Positions 45,601-54,458 of a DNA stretch of 64,000 bases are shown piece after piece. The notes beneath the pieces were generated by a model, which saw only the letters and a program-made list of their open reading frames with translations, did not search any database and was not told where the DNA came from. Positions within the stretch are counted from its first letter, which is position 1, and every line of letters starts with the position of its first letter. Made by a program: the position numbers and the translations under genes. The DNA lies in contig NZ_QCZK02000016.1 of the NCBI RefSeq assembly GCF_003347595.2, forward strand, positions 1 through 64,000. Reading direction: 5' to 3'. Source of the stretch: Botryobacter ruber. GTDB lineage: Bacteria; Bacteroidota; Bacteroidia; Cytophagales; Hymenobacteraceae.

Positions 45601-45698
45601 AGCGTTTGCGCTTCAGCCTCAGAAAAGCCGAACGGCAACAGCGCCAGCAGTGCACTCTTAATAAGAAAGCGTTTAGAAGTAAAGTAAAATTTTTTCAT
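42666..45698 (-). CDS. Secreted pectate-lyase-like protein with type IX tail, shorter paralogue
   Basis: A 1010-residue protein, close copy of the neighbouring lyase. Signal peptide about 1-31, then a family 1-type beta-helix (about 32-370), the TDQDGMPDAWEDANG calcium-like motif, two fibronectin-III-like parts (about 470-665), one LamG-like domain (about 680-890), and a type IX tail (LTAYPNPVSDKATV to the end). It lacks the second LamG, PKD and Cys-rich parts of the larger protein. The start is ATG at 45698; the longer frame begins with TTG. DNA is near-identical to its neighbour in parts, so a fairly recent duplication is likely. Confidence 0.88.
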   Translation of the reverse strand: MKKFYFTSKRFLIKSALLALLPFGFSEAEAQTLAFPGAEGFGRYAQGARAAATREVYVVTNLNDSGPGSFRDAVSKSGRIVVFAVGGIVNLQSDIGVASNITIAGQTAPGDGIVFFNKRITFSGSNNTISRYLRIRLGATGNSGKDASGISNGANMIFDHMSITWGMDEVFSINWDSKGTAPDNITIQNSIIGQGLHRENHSAGGLIQTPDGGKVSLLKNLYISNKTRNPKVKGVNEFVNNVVYNWGNYGNTYNHTVSGDAYIMGGSSGVSEVNIINNYFVGGPLTPPSKTTPFSRGTGSFFMYGAGNYFDNNRNGVLDGELVPYDGTGYPGIEAGSFRAQPFAYPAANPALTAAEAYEHVITNVGANYPRRDQVDQLLVNEVSSRGTQGMYAYRETDLPLANGGLGEVFGAPAPADTDQDGMPDAWEDANGLNKNDKADAVAFNTTYPEYLNIEVYVNSLVDTPPVVFIKPPSAVTLNASSVEEPAPASTIVVTWQDNSDNEDHFVLERSDDGATFTEIAQPAANVTTYTDNAGLVPNKLYYYRLKSVNATDVSSYSAIASVKTPPIPTAPEAAAAPSPGNNFQYAEPESGNLTLKWTGSTNTEKYDVYFGSDPASLTKRGEVAYSATPSFQVTGLTENTTYYWRIDASNNKGSAEGQVWSFRTSKSIPAGLVGYWSFDETAEQGNQVTDKSPYEAHGILGLDDDDASIRVAGKVGNALDFATARTDMYVVSVPNQDQLWLNKSSFTLSFWMKAPASIMPPDNNTSAYLLAKGSFIRNATTGATGKRFNIEFKNRQLRFAIDDDNDSGGGGKDELQTDATPFFNNEWVHVVAIRNIETNRIQVYRNGSLVKSQAITRANAGIGEASALIIGNIGELEFLSTTAPAPYKGMLDELRIYNYALSEAEITSLFANPLSASSDVLAPETGLTAYPNPVSDKATVAFTLNRTGNYTLEVYDLKGALVKVVATGKAEANKPFRHQLHASNYTSGVYLIKLLTEGEVITNRIIIQR

Positions 45699-46063
45699 CA
45701 AACTTTTTTTAATAATACAATAACAGGTGAAATAGCAACAGCTTTCGTCAGTGCGTCAGGAAGTTGTTTTAGGTTGTGTACCGTTAACTGCCGGATAAAA
45801 ATACTGCCATGACATCGTTGGCACAGCGTGCTACAATTTACCAGCATTCAGCACACGGAAATTACCACCCACCAAAACCAAACTTACATTCGTTCTAACA
45901 TGCCGTTAATATATAGTTTCGCTTTTGGATACATATCCTGCTGTATCCTGCCTCAGGATCAGGTTTTTGGACTTTTGACCGGGCTTACCGGGCCGACCTG
46001 CCGCTACAGGCCGTTCCGGAAGAGCTAAAGGAATGGTGAGAGCGGCTGCAGACCCCAGCAGAC
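45699..46063. other. Intergenic region upstream of the shorter lyase
   Basis: About 365 bp with no supported gene, followed by a repeat copy at 46064. It should hold the promoters of the lyase on the minus strand and of the phospholipase-like gene on the plus strand. Confidence 0.3.
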
Positions 46064-46092
46064 CTGCTGCCCCTGCCACCACACCCTTAGCA
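46064..46092 (+). repeat. 30-bp intergenic repeat, forward copy
   Basis: CTGCTGCCCCTGCCACCACA followed by CCCTTAGCA, 30 bp before the phospholipase-like gene start. Confidence 0.7.
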
Positions 46093-46123
46093 CCTGCCCG
46101 AAGCAACCGCGTATAAGGCTGGT

Positions 46124-47155
46124 ATGACCGGCAAACTTCGCATCCTATCTTTCCTCCTTCTGCTGTTGCTTCCTGTTCCGGGGAACAGCTGGGGGTTCTT
46201 TGCCCACCAGCGCATCAACCGGCTGGCGGTTTTCACGCTGCCGCCCGAAATGGTGGGGTTCTACAAAAAGCACATCCGCTACATCACCGAAAACGCCGTT
46301 AACCCCGACCGCCGCCGCTATGCCGTACAAGGCGAAGCACCCCGCCACTACATCGACATCGACGTGTATGGCGACAGTGCCATCTATAAAATGCCGCGTT
46401 ACTGGCAGCAGGCGGTGGCGCGCTATTCCGAAGATTCGCTGCTGGCGCATGGCATTGTGCCCTGGCATATCAACCAGGTGAAGTACCAGCTCACGCAGGC
46501 TTTCCGGGAGCGAAACACCGACCGTATCCTGCGCCTCTCGGCAGACTTAGGGCATTACATTGCCGATGCCTGCGTACCGCTGCACACCACCCACAACTAC
46601 AACGGGCAGCTGACGGGGCAGCGGGGCATCCATGGCTTCTGGGAATCGCGCCTGCCCGAGCTGCTTTCCGACAACTACGACTTTTTTGTAGGGCCGGCAC
46701 AGTACATCGAACAGCCACAGCTCAAAGCCTGGGACCTCGTTACCAGCGCTCACCTGGCGCTGGACTCGGTGCTTACTTTTGAACGGGAACTGACAAAGGA
46801 GTTTGACGAAGAAAAGAAATACAGCTTTGAAATCCGGAACAACATCACCACCCGGGTATACTCCCGTGCTTTTTCGGAAGCTTACCACAAAAAACTCAAC
46901 GGACAGGTAGAGCGCCAGATGCGGCTGGCCGTGCAGACAGTAGCCAGTTTCTGGTACACCGCCTGGGTAGATGCCGGGCAACCCGACCTGAATAACCTGG
47001 CCGGCGACATTTCGGAGGAAGAGCGCCAGCAGCTGAAGATGGAGGAAAAGGAATACGAAAAAGGCACACACCCGCTACGGGAAGAAGGCGAAGCAACCCT
47101 GCCGCCACAACTGTACCAGTCCGCGTTCCTGGGTTGCTGCCACAAAGAGGAGTGA
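46124..47155 (+). CDS. Zinc-dependent phospholipase C family protein
   Basis: This 343-residue exported protein fits the zinc-dependent phospholipase C/S1-P1 nuclease-like family. Signal peptide about 1-22 ends GNSWGFFAH. Metal-binding His and Asp residues appear at FFAHQRINRLAVF, RHYIDIDVYG, LGHYIADACVPLHTTHNYNG and RGIHGFWESRLPE, in the typical order. It would cleave phospholipids or nucleic acid outside the cytoplasm. It stands alone, next to two repeat copies. Confidence 0.85.
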   Translation: MTGKLRILSFLLLLLLPVPGNSWGFFAHQRINRLAVFTLPPEMVGFYKKHIRYITENAVNPDRRRYAVQGEAPRHYIDIDVYGDSAIYKMPRYWQQAVARYSEDSLLAHGIVPWHINQVKYQLTQAFRERNTDRILRLSADLGHYIADACVPLHTTHNYNGQLTGQRGIHGFWESRLPELLSDNYDFFVGPAQYIEQPQLKAWDLVTSAHLALDSVLTFERELTKEFDEEKKYSFEIRNNITTRVYSRAFSEAYHKKLNGQVERQMRLAVQTVASFWYTAWVDAGQPDLNNLAGDISEEERQQLKMEEKEYEKGTHPLREEGEATLPPQLYQSAFLGCCHKEE

Positions 47156-47187
47156 GGCCAAAACCTATGCCAGCTTCCCTAAAAGAA

Positions 47188-47216
47188 CAGCAGTGGCTGT
47201 GGTGGCAGGTGCAGCA
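47188..47216 (-). repeat. 30-bp intergenic repeat, reverse copy
   Basis: GGCTGTGGTGGCAGGTGCAG core. It lies between the convergent 3' ends of the phospholipase-like and FemAB-like genes. Confidence 0.75.
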
Positions 47217-47238
47217 AAATAAAACAGCCGTGCGGGCG

Positions 47239-48234
47239 CTAATCGGGCTGGGGCGCCTGGCGAAGCAGCTTCCGGTAGGCAGCCATGCGCAGCTGGCGCA
47301 GCCACCGGACAGGCAAAAGCAGTTTGTCCTGGTGCAGCACATGGTAAGGAGCAGGCACAGCCCCAAAGCTGGCATAAAAATGCACGATACTCGAGCGCGA
47401 GGGACTTTCAAAATCCAGGATAAGGTTGGAACCAGCATGCCGCCTGATTATTTCGTCGAGCAGCAGCGTACGCCCGTTGGCTTTACGGCCTGTTGCATCC
47501 GCGGCGTTGAACAGGTACACAATATATTTTCCGTAGGTCACAAACAGGGCTCCTGCTGTCAGGGTACCGTCTGCGGTAGCGGCATAGAGCAGCTTTGCCA
47601 GCCCTTTCTGTTGCAGCACCTGCGTTAGTTCGCGCAGCAGCTCATAAGTAGTATCCGAAACACCGCCGTAGATCTTCTGCTCTATGTTTTCCTGGAAAAA
47701 AGAAATGAGCGGCTCTATGTTGTCACTTTCAACAATATGCAGGTTTGCCCGCTGTGCCCGCTTCAGGTTCATTTTGCGGTCGCGGGTGTAGTTTTGCGCA
47801 ATGGCCTTATACGGCTGCTGCAGGGGCAGGTAGTGCGTGTAGTATTCCCGGAGCTGCAGTACGTCTGTTAACGGCTGCAGCAGCGCAGCATTTTCAGTGT
47901 TAAAGCTGTAGTCAAGTATTAACCGAAAGCGCTGCTTAACAACAGCTGTAAGCGCCTGTAGCTTTGCCGCATCCAGTCCTCCTGCTGCAGCATAAATGCC
48001 GAGTTGCTGGCAGAAGAAGGGCTGCCGCACCAGCCGTAAGGTGAGTTTTCGCACCACCGGCACCGGCATCACCGCCAGGTACTGCCCCTGTGTTTCCTCC
48101 ACCACGCCCTCCCATCCCGGCGACACCACATCCAGGTACCACGAAAGGCCATAGAAATGTTTTTCAGCCGAAGCATCCACACAGGCGTCCCAGCGGGTTT
48201 TATTTATCTGCTCATGTCGTAGGTATCGAATCAT
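47239..48234 (-). CDS. FemAB/GNAT-fold acyltransferase-like protein
   Basis: This 331-residue protein resembles the GNAT-related FemAB group that adds amino acids or acyl groups to peptidoglycan or lipid carriers. Hallmarks include FYGLSWYLDVVSPGWEGV, RQPFFCQQLGIY, YTRDRKMNLKRAQRANLHI and LFVTYGKYIVYLFNAADATG. The ATG at 48234 (MIRYLRHEQINKTRWDACV) is preferred; the longer frame adds 23 poor residues. Substrate is unknown. Confidence 0.78.
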   Translation of the reverse strand: MIRYLRHEQINKTRWDACVDASAEKHFYGLSWYLDVVSPGWEGVVEETQGQYLAVMPVPVVRKLTLRLVRQPFFCQQLGIYAAAGGLDAAKLQALTAVVKQRFRLILDYSFNTENAALLQPLTDVLQLREYYTHYLPLQQPYKAIAQNYTRDRKMNLKRAQRANLHIVESDNIEPLISFFQENIEQKIYGGVSDTTYELLRELTQVLQQKGLAKLLYAATADGTLTAGALFVTYGKYIVYLFNAADATGRKANGRTLLLDEIIRRHAGSNLILDFESPSRSSIVHFYASFGAVPAPYHVLHQDKLLLPVRWLRQLRMAAYRKLLRQAPQPD

Positions 48235-48722
48235 AGAAAGATGAACGCAGGCAGCTTCCGCATGGTGCTCCGCTACCCGCAGGTACGGCGGCAAGTTACA
48301 CATATACGCACAGCTGGTAAAATATCAGACACTTTCCGGTTGACACCTGCGCAACATTTGTGCTGCAGAAAAGGCTGCAGCCTCTTCCGGGTTTGCTATT
48401 TTTCTTTTGTTTTCCAGCACCGGTTTTATATATAAAGATTCATATATAAAAAAATAAAAAAATAAATCTCCTCCTCTATAACCTGTTTGTTGGCTGCCTA
48501 CGTACCTACTAATTATTACAACAAATAATAAGCATAGTCACAGCTACACCTGCTTATTTGGCGGCACTTCAGTCGAAATTGCGTTAAACCTATTTTTTTT
48601 TAAATATTTTAGGAGCAAAATATTTATTGTTCATAAAATTTAATCATATTTATATCGAAATTGACATTTACCCGACACGACCACATATTCTCTGCTTATA
48701 TTCATAACACCCGGCTTGCAAT
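48235..48722. other. AT-rich intergenic region before the histidine kinase
   Basis: 488 bp with no supported gene. The part 48430-48720 is very AT-rich and probably contains promoters in both directions. Confidence 0.35.
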
Positions 48723-50138
48723 ATGAGAACATACCTACTCCTGCTACTACTACTACTTATTTTCCAGACCGGCACCCTTAGGGCTCAGCAGAAGCAAGTA
48801 CCTACACTTGTAAACGAGCTAAGCAGGGCTACTACAGACTCTGCCAGGGCAGCTATCTATTGCCTGTTAAGCGGCCAGTACCTTACCCTTGACCAGGAGA
48901 AGGCCGTGCAGTATGGGCAAAAAGCCTTGCAACTGGCAAAACAGGCAGAGGCAGGCGCAGAAATAGCAGCTTCCGCCCGGTTGTTAGAGGATATTTATGT
49001 TGACATGAATGACTTCAGGCTGGCTTATAAATACCAGGCCATTCGCGCAGACCAGGAACAGAAAATAAGTAAAGAGCTTGAAGAAGCAAAACTGGCGGCC
49101 CTGGCTGCGGCCTATAATGCCGAAAAAAAAGAGCTGGAAAAGGTAAAGCAACAGGCCCTGAACGAGAAAAAGGCACTGGAGACAGAACAGAAACTGCTGG
49201 CCTACACCCTGGCCATTCTCTCTGCTTTTGCTTTAACTACCCTGCTGCTGGTGTTCTTTGTGTTCAGAAGGCGCCTGAATGCAGCAAACCGCGAACTACG
49301 GGATGCACGCCAGCAATTGCATGCCCGCAACTACAAGATACAAATGCAGAGCGAGGAACTGGAACAGCAATCAGTCGCTTTTCAGCAGCAGAACGAGCAA
49401 CTGGCACGGCATAACAACTTCAAAAACAAAATCTTCTCGATTATTTCGCATGACCTCCGCAGCCCGTTCGCTTCCGTAAAAGGGGTGCTGAACCTGGTGC
49501 AGAACAAGCCGATGTCTGAAACGGGCATTAAATACCTGTTTGGCCTGCTAAGCAAAGACCTGGACGTAACGCTGAACATGCTCAACAACCTGCTCGTGTG
49601 GTCGAAAGCACAGCTGGAGGGTTCAGCCATTAAATACCAGCCGGTTAACATGCAGCGCCTTACGCAGGAAAATATAGAACTGGCCTGCCTGCAGGCCAAT
49701 CACAAAAACATACAGGTAACAAACCTGGTAGATGCCGGCGTTTTCGTGCTTGCCGATAAGGAAAGAGTAAACTTTGTGCTGCGCAACCTGATCATGAATG
49801 CCTTAAAATTCACCTTCGAAGGCGGCGAGATAACTGTAACGGCAAAAGAACTGGGCGATGCGGTAACCATAGCGGTGCGCGACAATGGAAAAGGCATATC
49901 AGAAGAAAACCTGTCACGCTTGTTTACCGACGAACGCTTTACCACCATCGGCACTTCCAGCGAAAAAGGAACCGGTCTTGGCCTGATGCTCTGCAAAGAG
50001 TTTATCGAGAGCATGAACGGCAGGATTGGTGTGGAAAGTGAGGAAGGCCAGGGAAGCACCTTTTACTTCACGTTGCAGAAAGCAATTGTACACACCACCG
50101 AAGACGAGGAAGTACTGAAAAGACTGCGCCTGGCGTAA
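48723..50138 (+). CDS. Histidine kinase with periplasmic helical sensor
   Basis: This 471-residue kinase starts with a signal-like segment (about 1-21). A helical, TPR-like sensor region spans about 30-155, followed by a membrane helix (about 159-181), coiled coil, a HisKA domain with IISHDLRSPFAS (His243) and an ATPase domain with RNLIMNALKFT, VRDNGKGIS and GTGLGLMLCKEF. No response regulator is adjacent; it may act on one elsewhere. The downstream TonB receptor is convergent, so no operon link exists. Confidence 0.9.
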   Translation: MRTYLLLLLLLLIFQTGTLRAQQKQVPTLVNELSRATTDSARAAIYCLLSGQYLTLDQEKAVQYGQKALQLAKQAEAGAEIAASARLLEDIYVDMNDFRLAYKYQAIRADQEQKISKELEEAKLAALAAAYNAEKKELEKVKQQALNEKKALETEQKLLAYTLAILSAFALTTLLLVFFVFRRRLNAANRELRDARQQLHARNYKIQMQSEELEQQSVAFQQQNEQLARHNNFKNKIFSIISHDLRSPFASVKGVLNLVQNKPMSETGIKYLFGLLSKDLDVTLNMLNNLLVWSKAQLEGSAIKYQPVNMQRLTQENIELACLQANHKNIQVTNLVDAGVFVLADKERVNFVLRNLIMNALKFTFEGGEITVTAKELGDAVTIAVRDNGKGISEENLSRLFTDERFTTIGTSSEKGTGLGLMLCKEFIESMNGRIGVESEEGQGSTFYFTLQKAIVHTTEDEEVLKRLRLA

Positions 50139-50153
50139 AAAACGGTTCCAGCT

Positions 50154-50187
50154 CAGCAGCAGAGGGAGTGGTGGACGGCACAGCAGC
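50154..50187 (-). repeat. 30-bp intergenic repeat, reverse copy
   Basis: GGGAGTGGTGGACGGCACAG core. It faces the forward copy at 50254-50287, 66 bp away, so the two could fold into one large stem. Confidence 0.7.
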
Positions 50188-50253
50188 TGTAAAATGCTTG
50201 CCGGCAACTCCTAAACCACCAACCTGTACCTCCTTTCATTGCCTTCTCCGGAT

Positions 50254-50287
50254 CTGCTGCACCTGCCACCACAGCCTCTGCTGCTGC
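50254..50287 (+). repeat. 30-bp intergenic repeat, forward copy, close to consensus
   Basis: Carries CTGCCACCACAGCCTCTGCT, the best match to the consensus, and sits between the convergent histidine kinase and TonB receptor genes. Confidence 0.8.
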
Positions 50288-50323
50288 ATACGGTGGCAAA
50301 CGGTAGATGAATAACAGAATCCC

Positions 50324-50367
50324 AAAAAAGAAGCAGCTGCACCACCAGGAACAGCTGCTTCTTTTTT
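50324..50367 (-). terminator. Terminator of the TonB receptor gene
   Basis: A 16-bp stem (50324-50339 with 50352-50367, AAAAAAGAAGCAGCTG and its complement) with a T run, directly after the receptor stop on the minus strand. Confidence 0.9.
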
Positions 50368-50372
50368 TGATA

Positions 50373-52754
50373 TTAGAACTCGATGCGGTAATTCAGTATC
50401 GGCACCAGCCCGCTTTGGTAGCGTGTTTTCACTTCGCGGGTGGTACGGTCGTAGTACTGGGAATACACGTTCAAGCGGTTTGTCGCATTCTGCAGGTCCA
50501 GCGACAGGATGTAAGATGCTTTGGGGTTGTTTTTGCGGTAACTGATGCGCAGGTCCGTTCTGAAATAAGCATCAGCCTGCTCTCCGAACAGCTGGTCCTG
50601 CCGGTACACCGCAAACCCTCTCTCCCGCGACTGCTCCGCATTTATTGGTGTATACCGGTTGCCCCCGGCCCAGAGCAGCTTAATGTTCGTACCAATCAGG
50701 TTTTTCCCGGATTTTCCCACTTTGAATTCTTTGCCTGCCAGGAAGTTGGCAATGTAGTTTCCGTTAAAGCGGGTATCACGTTCTATCCCGTCGCCGGCCG
50801 TGTATTTCGAATTGTAAAGCGAGCCGGTGAAGAGGTAGTAGAAGTTGTTGGTGAAAAATTTCTCGAGCGTCAGTTCCACACCATAGTTGCGGCCTTTGCC
50901 CTCGTTTACCAGGCTGTCGGTGGTAAAGCCGTCGGTGTGGTTCAGGCTGGAGAAGCCGCGGTTTTCGCCGGAGCCAACCGGAACATTGTACAGCTGCTGG
51001 TAATACGTCTCCACTTTCAGGCGCAGGTCTTCGCGCAGCAGCTGGTCGTAAGCCAGTACATAATGTGCAGCCCGGGTAAAGCCGAGGTTCCGGTTGGGCA
51101 GCACCGGCGTATCACTGTTCTGGCGCTGCTCGGTAAAGTACGTAGAAAGCGCTTCGTGGCGGCTGTGCAAACCGGCCCCTGTACTCAGCGATTTGCCTGG
51201 CGCAAGCTGCCATTTCAGGCCCAGGCGCGGCTCCAGGCTGGCGTTTCCATTCAAGCCAAAATATTGCGCATGCAAACCCGAGTTCAGCGTCAGCGTTTCC
51301 GACAGCCTGTACTTCCACTGGCTGTAGCCCTGCACCATATAGGTGTTGCCACGCTGCTCCAGGAGCCGCGCATATATAAAGTCTTTGTTTTGGTTCTGCC
51401 CTTCGGCCCAGGCATCGTAACCGAGGCGGCTCAGGATGACGCCGGTGCGCGTGGTGTGGCGGTTGCTGAGTTTGCGGTTATACACCGTAGAAAGCCGCAC
51501 GGCATCGTACTGCATGCGCTGGTGGTAGACCGGGAACGATTCCAGGTCCGCAGAAATGGAGTCGAAGGCGATGCTGTTGCGGTTACCGGAAAAGGTAAGC
51601 GAGGTTTCCAGGTAATCTTCCCGGCCCAGGAAAAGCATGTGCGAAATGCCTGTCGCGCCCATGTTAGCCGAGAAAACATCGTCGAACTGGTCGTAGTAGT
51701 TTACCCATTTCTGCGGGTCGCGCTCTGCCAACGCATTCTGCCTGCTCAGGCCGCCTGTGCCCCAGATCGAAAACACACCAGCCTTTTTCGTGGGAATACG
51801 GATTTTATAGGCCAGGTCCTGGAAATCGGGTGCAGCATCGCCGGCTATTTTTACACCTATCTTGTTGAGCATCGCCAGGGTAGAATAGCGGTAGTTGACC
51901 AGGAAAGAAGCTTTGGAACCGGCTTTAAAAGGACCTTCGGCAGCAAAATCTACGCCGAGCACGCCCGCCTGAAAAGCATATTCCCGCTTCTCGTTGTTCC
52001 CGTTCCGGAGGCGGATGTCGAATATACCGGAAAGTGCATTGCCATACTCTGCCGGGAAAGCGCCGGTGTAAAAATCGGAATTATCGAGCATGTTCACGCT
52101 CAGGATACTCACGGCGCCACCTGCCGCTCCTTCCTGGGCAAAGTGACTGGGATTGGGCACTTCCACACCTTCTATGCGCCAGAGCACGCCACGCGGCGAG
52201 TTGCCCCGCACCACAATCTCGTTGCTCATATCCGAACTGGCGCTCACACCGGCATAATTCAGCGCTGCCCGGGCAGGGTCGTTTATACTGGCCGCATAGC
52301 GTTTGGTTTCTTCTACCGATATAGACCTGGCGCTGAGCGTGGCCATGTCGTTTAAGGGATTGCCTTTCGCCTGCTTGTCGGCGCTGATCACGACTTCCTG
52401 CAGTTTGTTATACGATTCGCTCAGGCCAACATTCAGAACAAGCTCCTTCCCCGAGCCCAGCAGCAGTTCCGGAAGCACCTGGTCTTCGTAACCCATAAAA
52501 CGGATGCGGAGGGTGTGGCGGCCAACCGGCACTTTATCGAGCCGGAAGTTACCATCCTGGTCGGTGGCGGTGCCCATCTGCGGGCTAACGGTTACAATGG
52601 CAACGGTGGCACCAGGTAAAGGCAGCTGCGATTCTCTGTCTACAATGCGGCCCCTGATGGTCTGGGTCAGCTGCTGTGCAGCTGCAACATGGGATATGCC
52701 TGCCAGGAGCATGGTCAGCAGGCAGAAAAACAACGTTTTCTGTCTCATTATCAT
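50373..52754 (-). CDS. TonB-dependent receptor with CarboxypepD_reg domain
   Basis: This 793-residue outer-membrane receptor has a signal peptide (about 1-28), a CarboxypepD_reg-like domain (about 30-115, TIRGRIVDRESQLPLPGATV), a plug (about 125-235, with EIVVRGNSPRGVLWRIEGV) and a large barrel ending in SGLVPILNYRIEF. The DYLETSLTFSGN and RYSTLAMLNKIG stretches are typical of the CarboxypepD_reg receptors without a SusD partner. Substrate is unknown. A promoter-like box lies at 52794-52801. Confidence 0.88.
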   Translation of the reverse strand: MIMRQKTLFFCLLTMLLAGISHVAAAQQLTQTIRGRIVDRESQLPLPGATVAIVTVSPQMGTATDQDGNFRLDKVPVGRHTLRIRFMGYEDQVLPELLLGSGKELVLNVGLSESYNKLQEVVISADKQAKGNPLNDMATLSARSISVEETKRYAASINDPARAALNYAGVSASSDMSNEIVVRGNSPRGVLWRIEGVEVPNPSHFAQEGAAGGAVSILSVNMLDNSDFYTGAFPAEYGNALSGIFDIRLRNGNNEKREYAFQAGVLGVDFAAEGPFKAGSKASFLVNYRYSTLAMLNKIGVKIAGDAAPDFQDLAYKIRIPTKKAGVFSIWGTGGLSRQNALAERDPQKWVNYYDQFDDVFSANMGATGISHMLFLGREDYLETSLTFSGNRNSIAFDSISADLESFPVYHQRMQYDAVRLSTVYNRKLSNRHTTRTGVILSRLGYDAWAEGQNQNKDFIYARLLEQRGNTYMVQGYSQWKYRLSETLTLNSGLHAQYFGLNGNASLEPRLGLKWQLAPGKSLSTGAGLHSRHEALSTYFTEQRQNSDTPVLPNRNLGFTRAAHYVLAYDQLLREDLRLKVETYYQQLYNVPVGSGENRGFSSLNHTDGFTTDSLVNEGKGRNYGVELTLEKFFTNNFYYLFTGSLYNSKYTAGDGIERDTRFNGNYIANFLAGKEFKVGKSGKNLIGTNIKLLWAGGNRYTPINAEQSRERGFAVYRQDQLFGEQADAYFRTDLRISYRKNNPKASYILSLDLQNATNRLNVYSQYYDRTTREVKTRYQSGLVPILNYRIEF

Positions 52755-52793
52755 AGTTTTATAGTATAGTAGTGTGGTGGCTTAAACAGGGCG

Positions 52794-52801
52794 CAAATGT
52801 A
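52794..52801 (-). promoter_or_regulatory. -7 promoter box before the TonB receptor
   Basis: On the minus strand TACATTTG fits TAnnTTTG, 40 bp before the receptor start. No clear -33 element is seen. Confidence 0.45.
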
Positions 52802-53036
52802 GCAAAAGTAATTACCGGCTGGTCAGTTTTTAGATGAACAGCTGCTAAATTCAGGCAGAAAGGCTGAAAAACAATACGAACGGGGTCGATTTGGGCAGGC
52901 AGGAAACACTGTGCAGGCACCGATAGCAGTTGTTATGCCCGCCAGTTAAAAGGAAAGACCTGCAGCCGGTCAGCTCCTGCTAACCCTAACTCCCTGCAAC
53001 ACGTTTATCCATTAAACCCAACAGGAAGACCACAAC

Positions 53037-53819
53037 ATGAAATACACGGCACTTATAACCGGCGCTTCGGCTGGCATTGGGCTCGAACTGGCCACCCTCT
53101 TCGCACAAAACGGCCACGACCTGGTACTGGTGGCACGCTCCGAAGACAAGCTGCAGCGCCTGGCCCTCAAGTTTGCAGTGAAGTACAAAGTGTACACGCT
53201 GGTACTGCCACAGGACCTGGCAAAGCATGAGGCACCCGACCATATTTTTGACGCGCTGAAGCAGGCAGGAATAACCGTGGATGTGCTGGTGAACAATGCA
53301 GGCTTCGGCAACTACGGCTACTTCCGCGACACCAGCCTGCGCAAGGAACTGGACATGATGCAGGTGAACATCGTGGCCTTAACGCACCTCACCAAACGCT
53401 TCCTGGACCAGTTGCCCAACGGCAGGCCCGGAAAAATTCTGAACATCGCTTCTACGGCAGCCTTCGTGCCCGGGCCGCTCATGTCGGTGTATTATGCTTC
53501 CAAGGCTTATGTGCTTTCTTTTTCGGAGGCGCTGGCAGAGGAGCAGCGAAACACCAACATAACAGTTACCGTGCTCTGCCCCGGCGCCACCGAAACCGAA
53601 TTTAAGGAGCGCGCTAACCTGGAAGGTTCCGGCTTATTCAGCATGCCCTTTATGGCAGACGCCGCAAGTGTAGCCCGTGCTGGCTACGAAGGACTGATGG
53701 CCGGTGACGTAGTGGTAGTACCGGGACTGAAGAATAAATTAACCGCCCTCTCGGCACGGCTTGCGCCCCGCAGTTTCCTGAGACCTGCAGTCAAATCAAT
53801 ACAAGAAAAAAGAAAGTAA
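53037..53819 (+). CDS. SDR family oxidoreductase
   Basis: This 260-residue short-chain dehydrogenase/reductase has the NAD(P) loop TGASAGIGLE, the NNAGFG motif and the catalytic Ser139, Tyr152 and Lys156 (YYASKAY). It belongs to the DltE/YqjQ-like broad group; substrate is unknown. Its stop overlaps the start of the next gene by one base (TAATG), so the two are co-translated. Confidence 0.9.
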   Translation: MKYTALITGASAGIGLELATLFAQNGHDLVLVARSEDKLQRLALKFAVKYKVYTLVLPQDLAKHEAPDHIFDALKQAGITVDVLVNNAGFGNYGYFRDTSLRKELDMMQVNIVALTHLTKRFLDQLPNGRPGKILNIASTAAFVPGPLMSVYYASKAYVLSFSEALAEEQRNTNITVTVLCPGATETEFKERANLEGSGLFSMPFMADAASVARAGYEGLMAGDVVVVPGLKNKLTALSARLAPRSFLRPAVKSIQEKRK

Positions 53820-54445
53820 TGCACGAGCCAGCCCACCACAACACCGATGTAAGGCCCCTGACCGAGAAGGTGAGCCATCATATTTCTTCTTTTATTCACG
53901 ACTTTACCAGGCTGCTGTATATAGGAATGGGATTACTGGTAGCGGGCCTGGTGATGAAGTATTTTGCGGTTACGGGCGGAGGCTTTGTTTTTATTTTTGC
54001 GGCCTCGCTGCTCTCGCTGCTTTTTATGCTGCAGATCGTCCTGTCGTTCTTTTATGTGATTGCCAATTTGTGGCTGGCGCTTATGGGCGCCTTCTGCAGC
54101 TTATCGCTGGTGATGGGTTTTCTGGCGCTTATGTTCCGTTACCAGAGCTGGGTTGGCTGGAAACTGATGTTTTTCATATCGCTGCCGCTGTTCCTGATTA
54201 CCCTTGTATTTCTGGGCATTTACCTGCCTAAGCGGGGAAGGCTGCCCATACCCCACCGCCACTTCCTGTTCCGCAACCTGCTGGGGCCCTACCTGTTTAT
54301 GCTGTTTTTAGGCATCGCATCGATGGCGGTCAACATCAGCCAGTTTAACATGCGGGCAGATGCCAAACGGGAAAATATGCCGCAGGAAGCTACGCCGGAC
54401 ACGGATGCAGCAACCGATACTTCGGGTTTGTGGCGGTCGTACTAG
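53819..54445 (+). CDS. Hypothetical membrane protein
   Basis: This 208-residue protein has four to five membrane helices (about 36-60, 62-84, 86-108, 120-143 and 160-180) with polar ends. No family is recognised. It is translationally coupled to the SDR enzyme and converges on the lipocalin gene, leaving only 13 bp between the stops. Confidence 0.7.
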   Translation: MHEPAHHNTDVRPLTEKVSHHISSFIHDFTRLLYIGMGLLVAGLVMKYFAVTGGGFVFIFAASLLSLLFMLQIVLSFFYVIANLWLALMGAFCSLSLVMGFLALMFRYQSWVGWKLMFFISLPLFLITLVFLGIYLPKRGRLPIPHRHFLFRNLLGPYLFMLFLGIASMAVNISQFNMRADAKRENMPQEATPDTDAATDTSGLWRSY

Positions 54446-54458
54446 CAACTGTTAAACC

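Noticed and set aside
37247-45698. Lyase pair as an insertion-sequence or composite element
   Set aside because: No transposase, terminal repeats or target duplications are seen; each gene has its own terminator, so simple gene duplication explains it.
50307-52355. 682-codon plus-strand open frame inside the TonB receptor region
   Set aside because: It is antisense to a receptor with clear domains; the translated product has no motif and the frame is open because of codon bias on the other strand.
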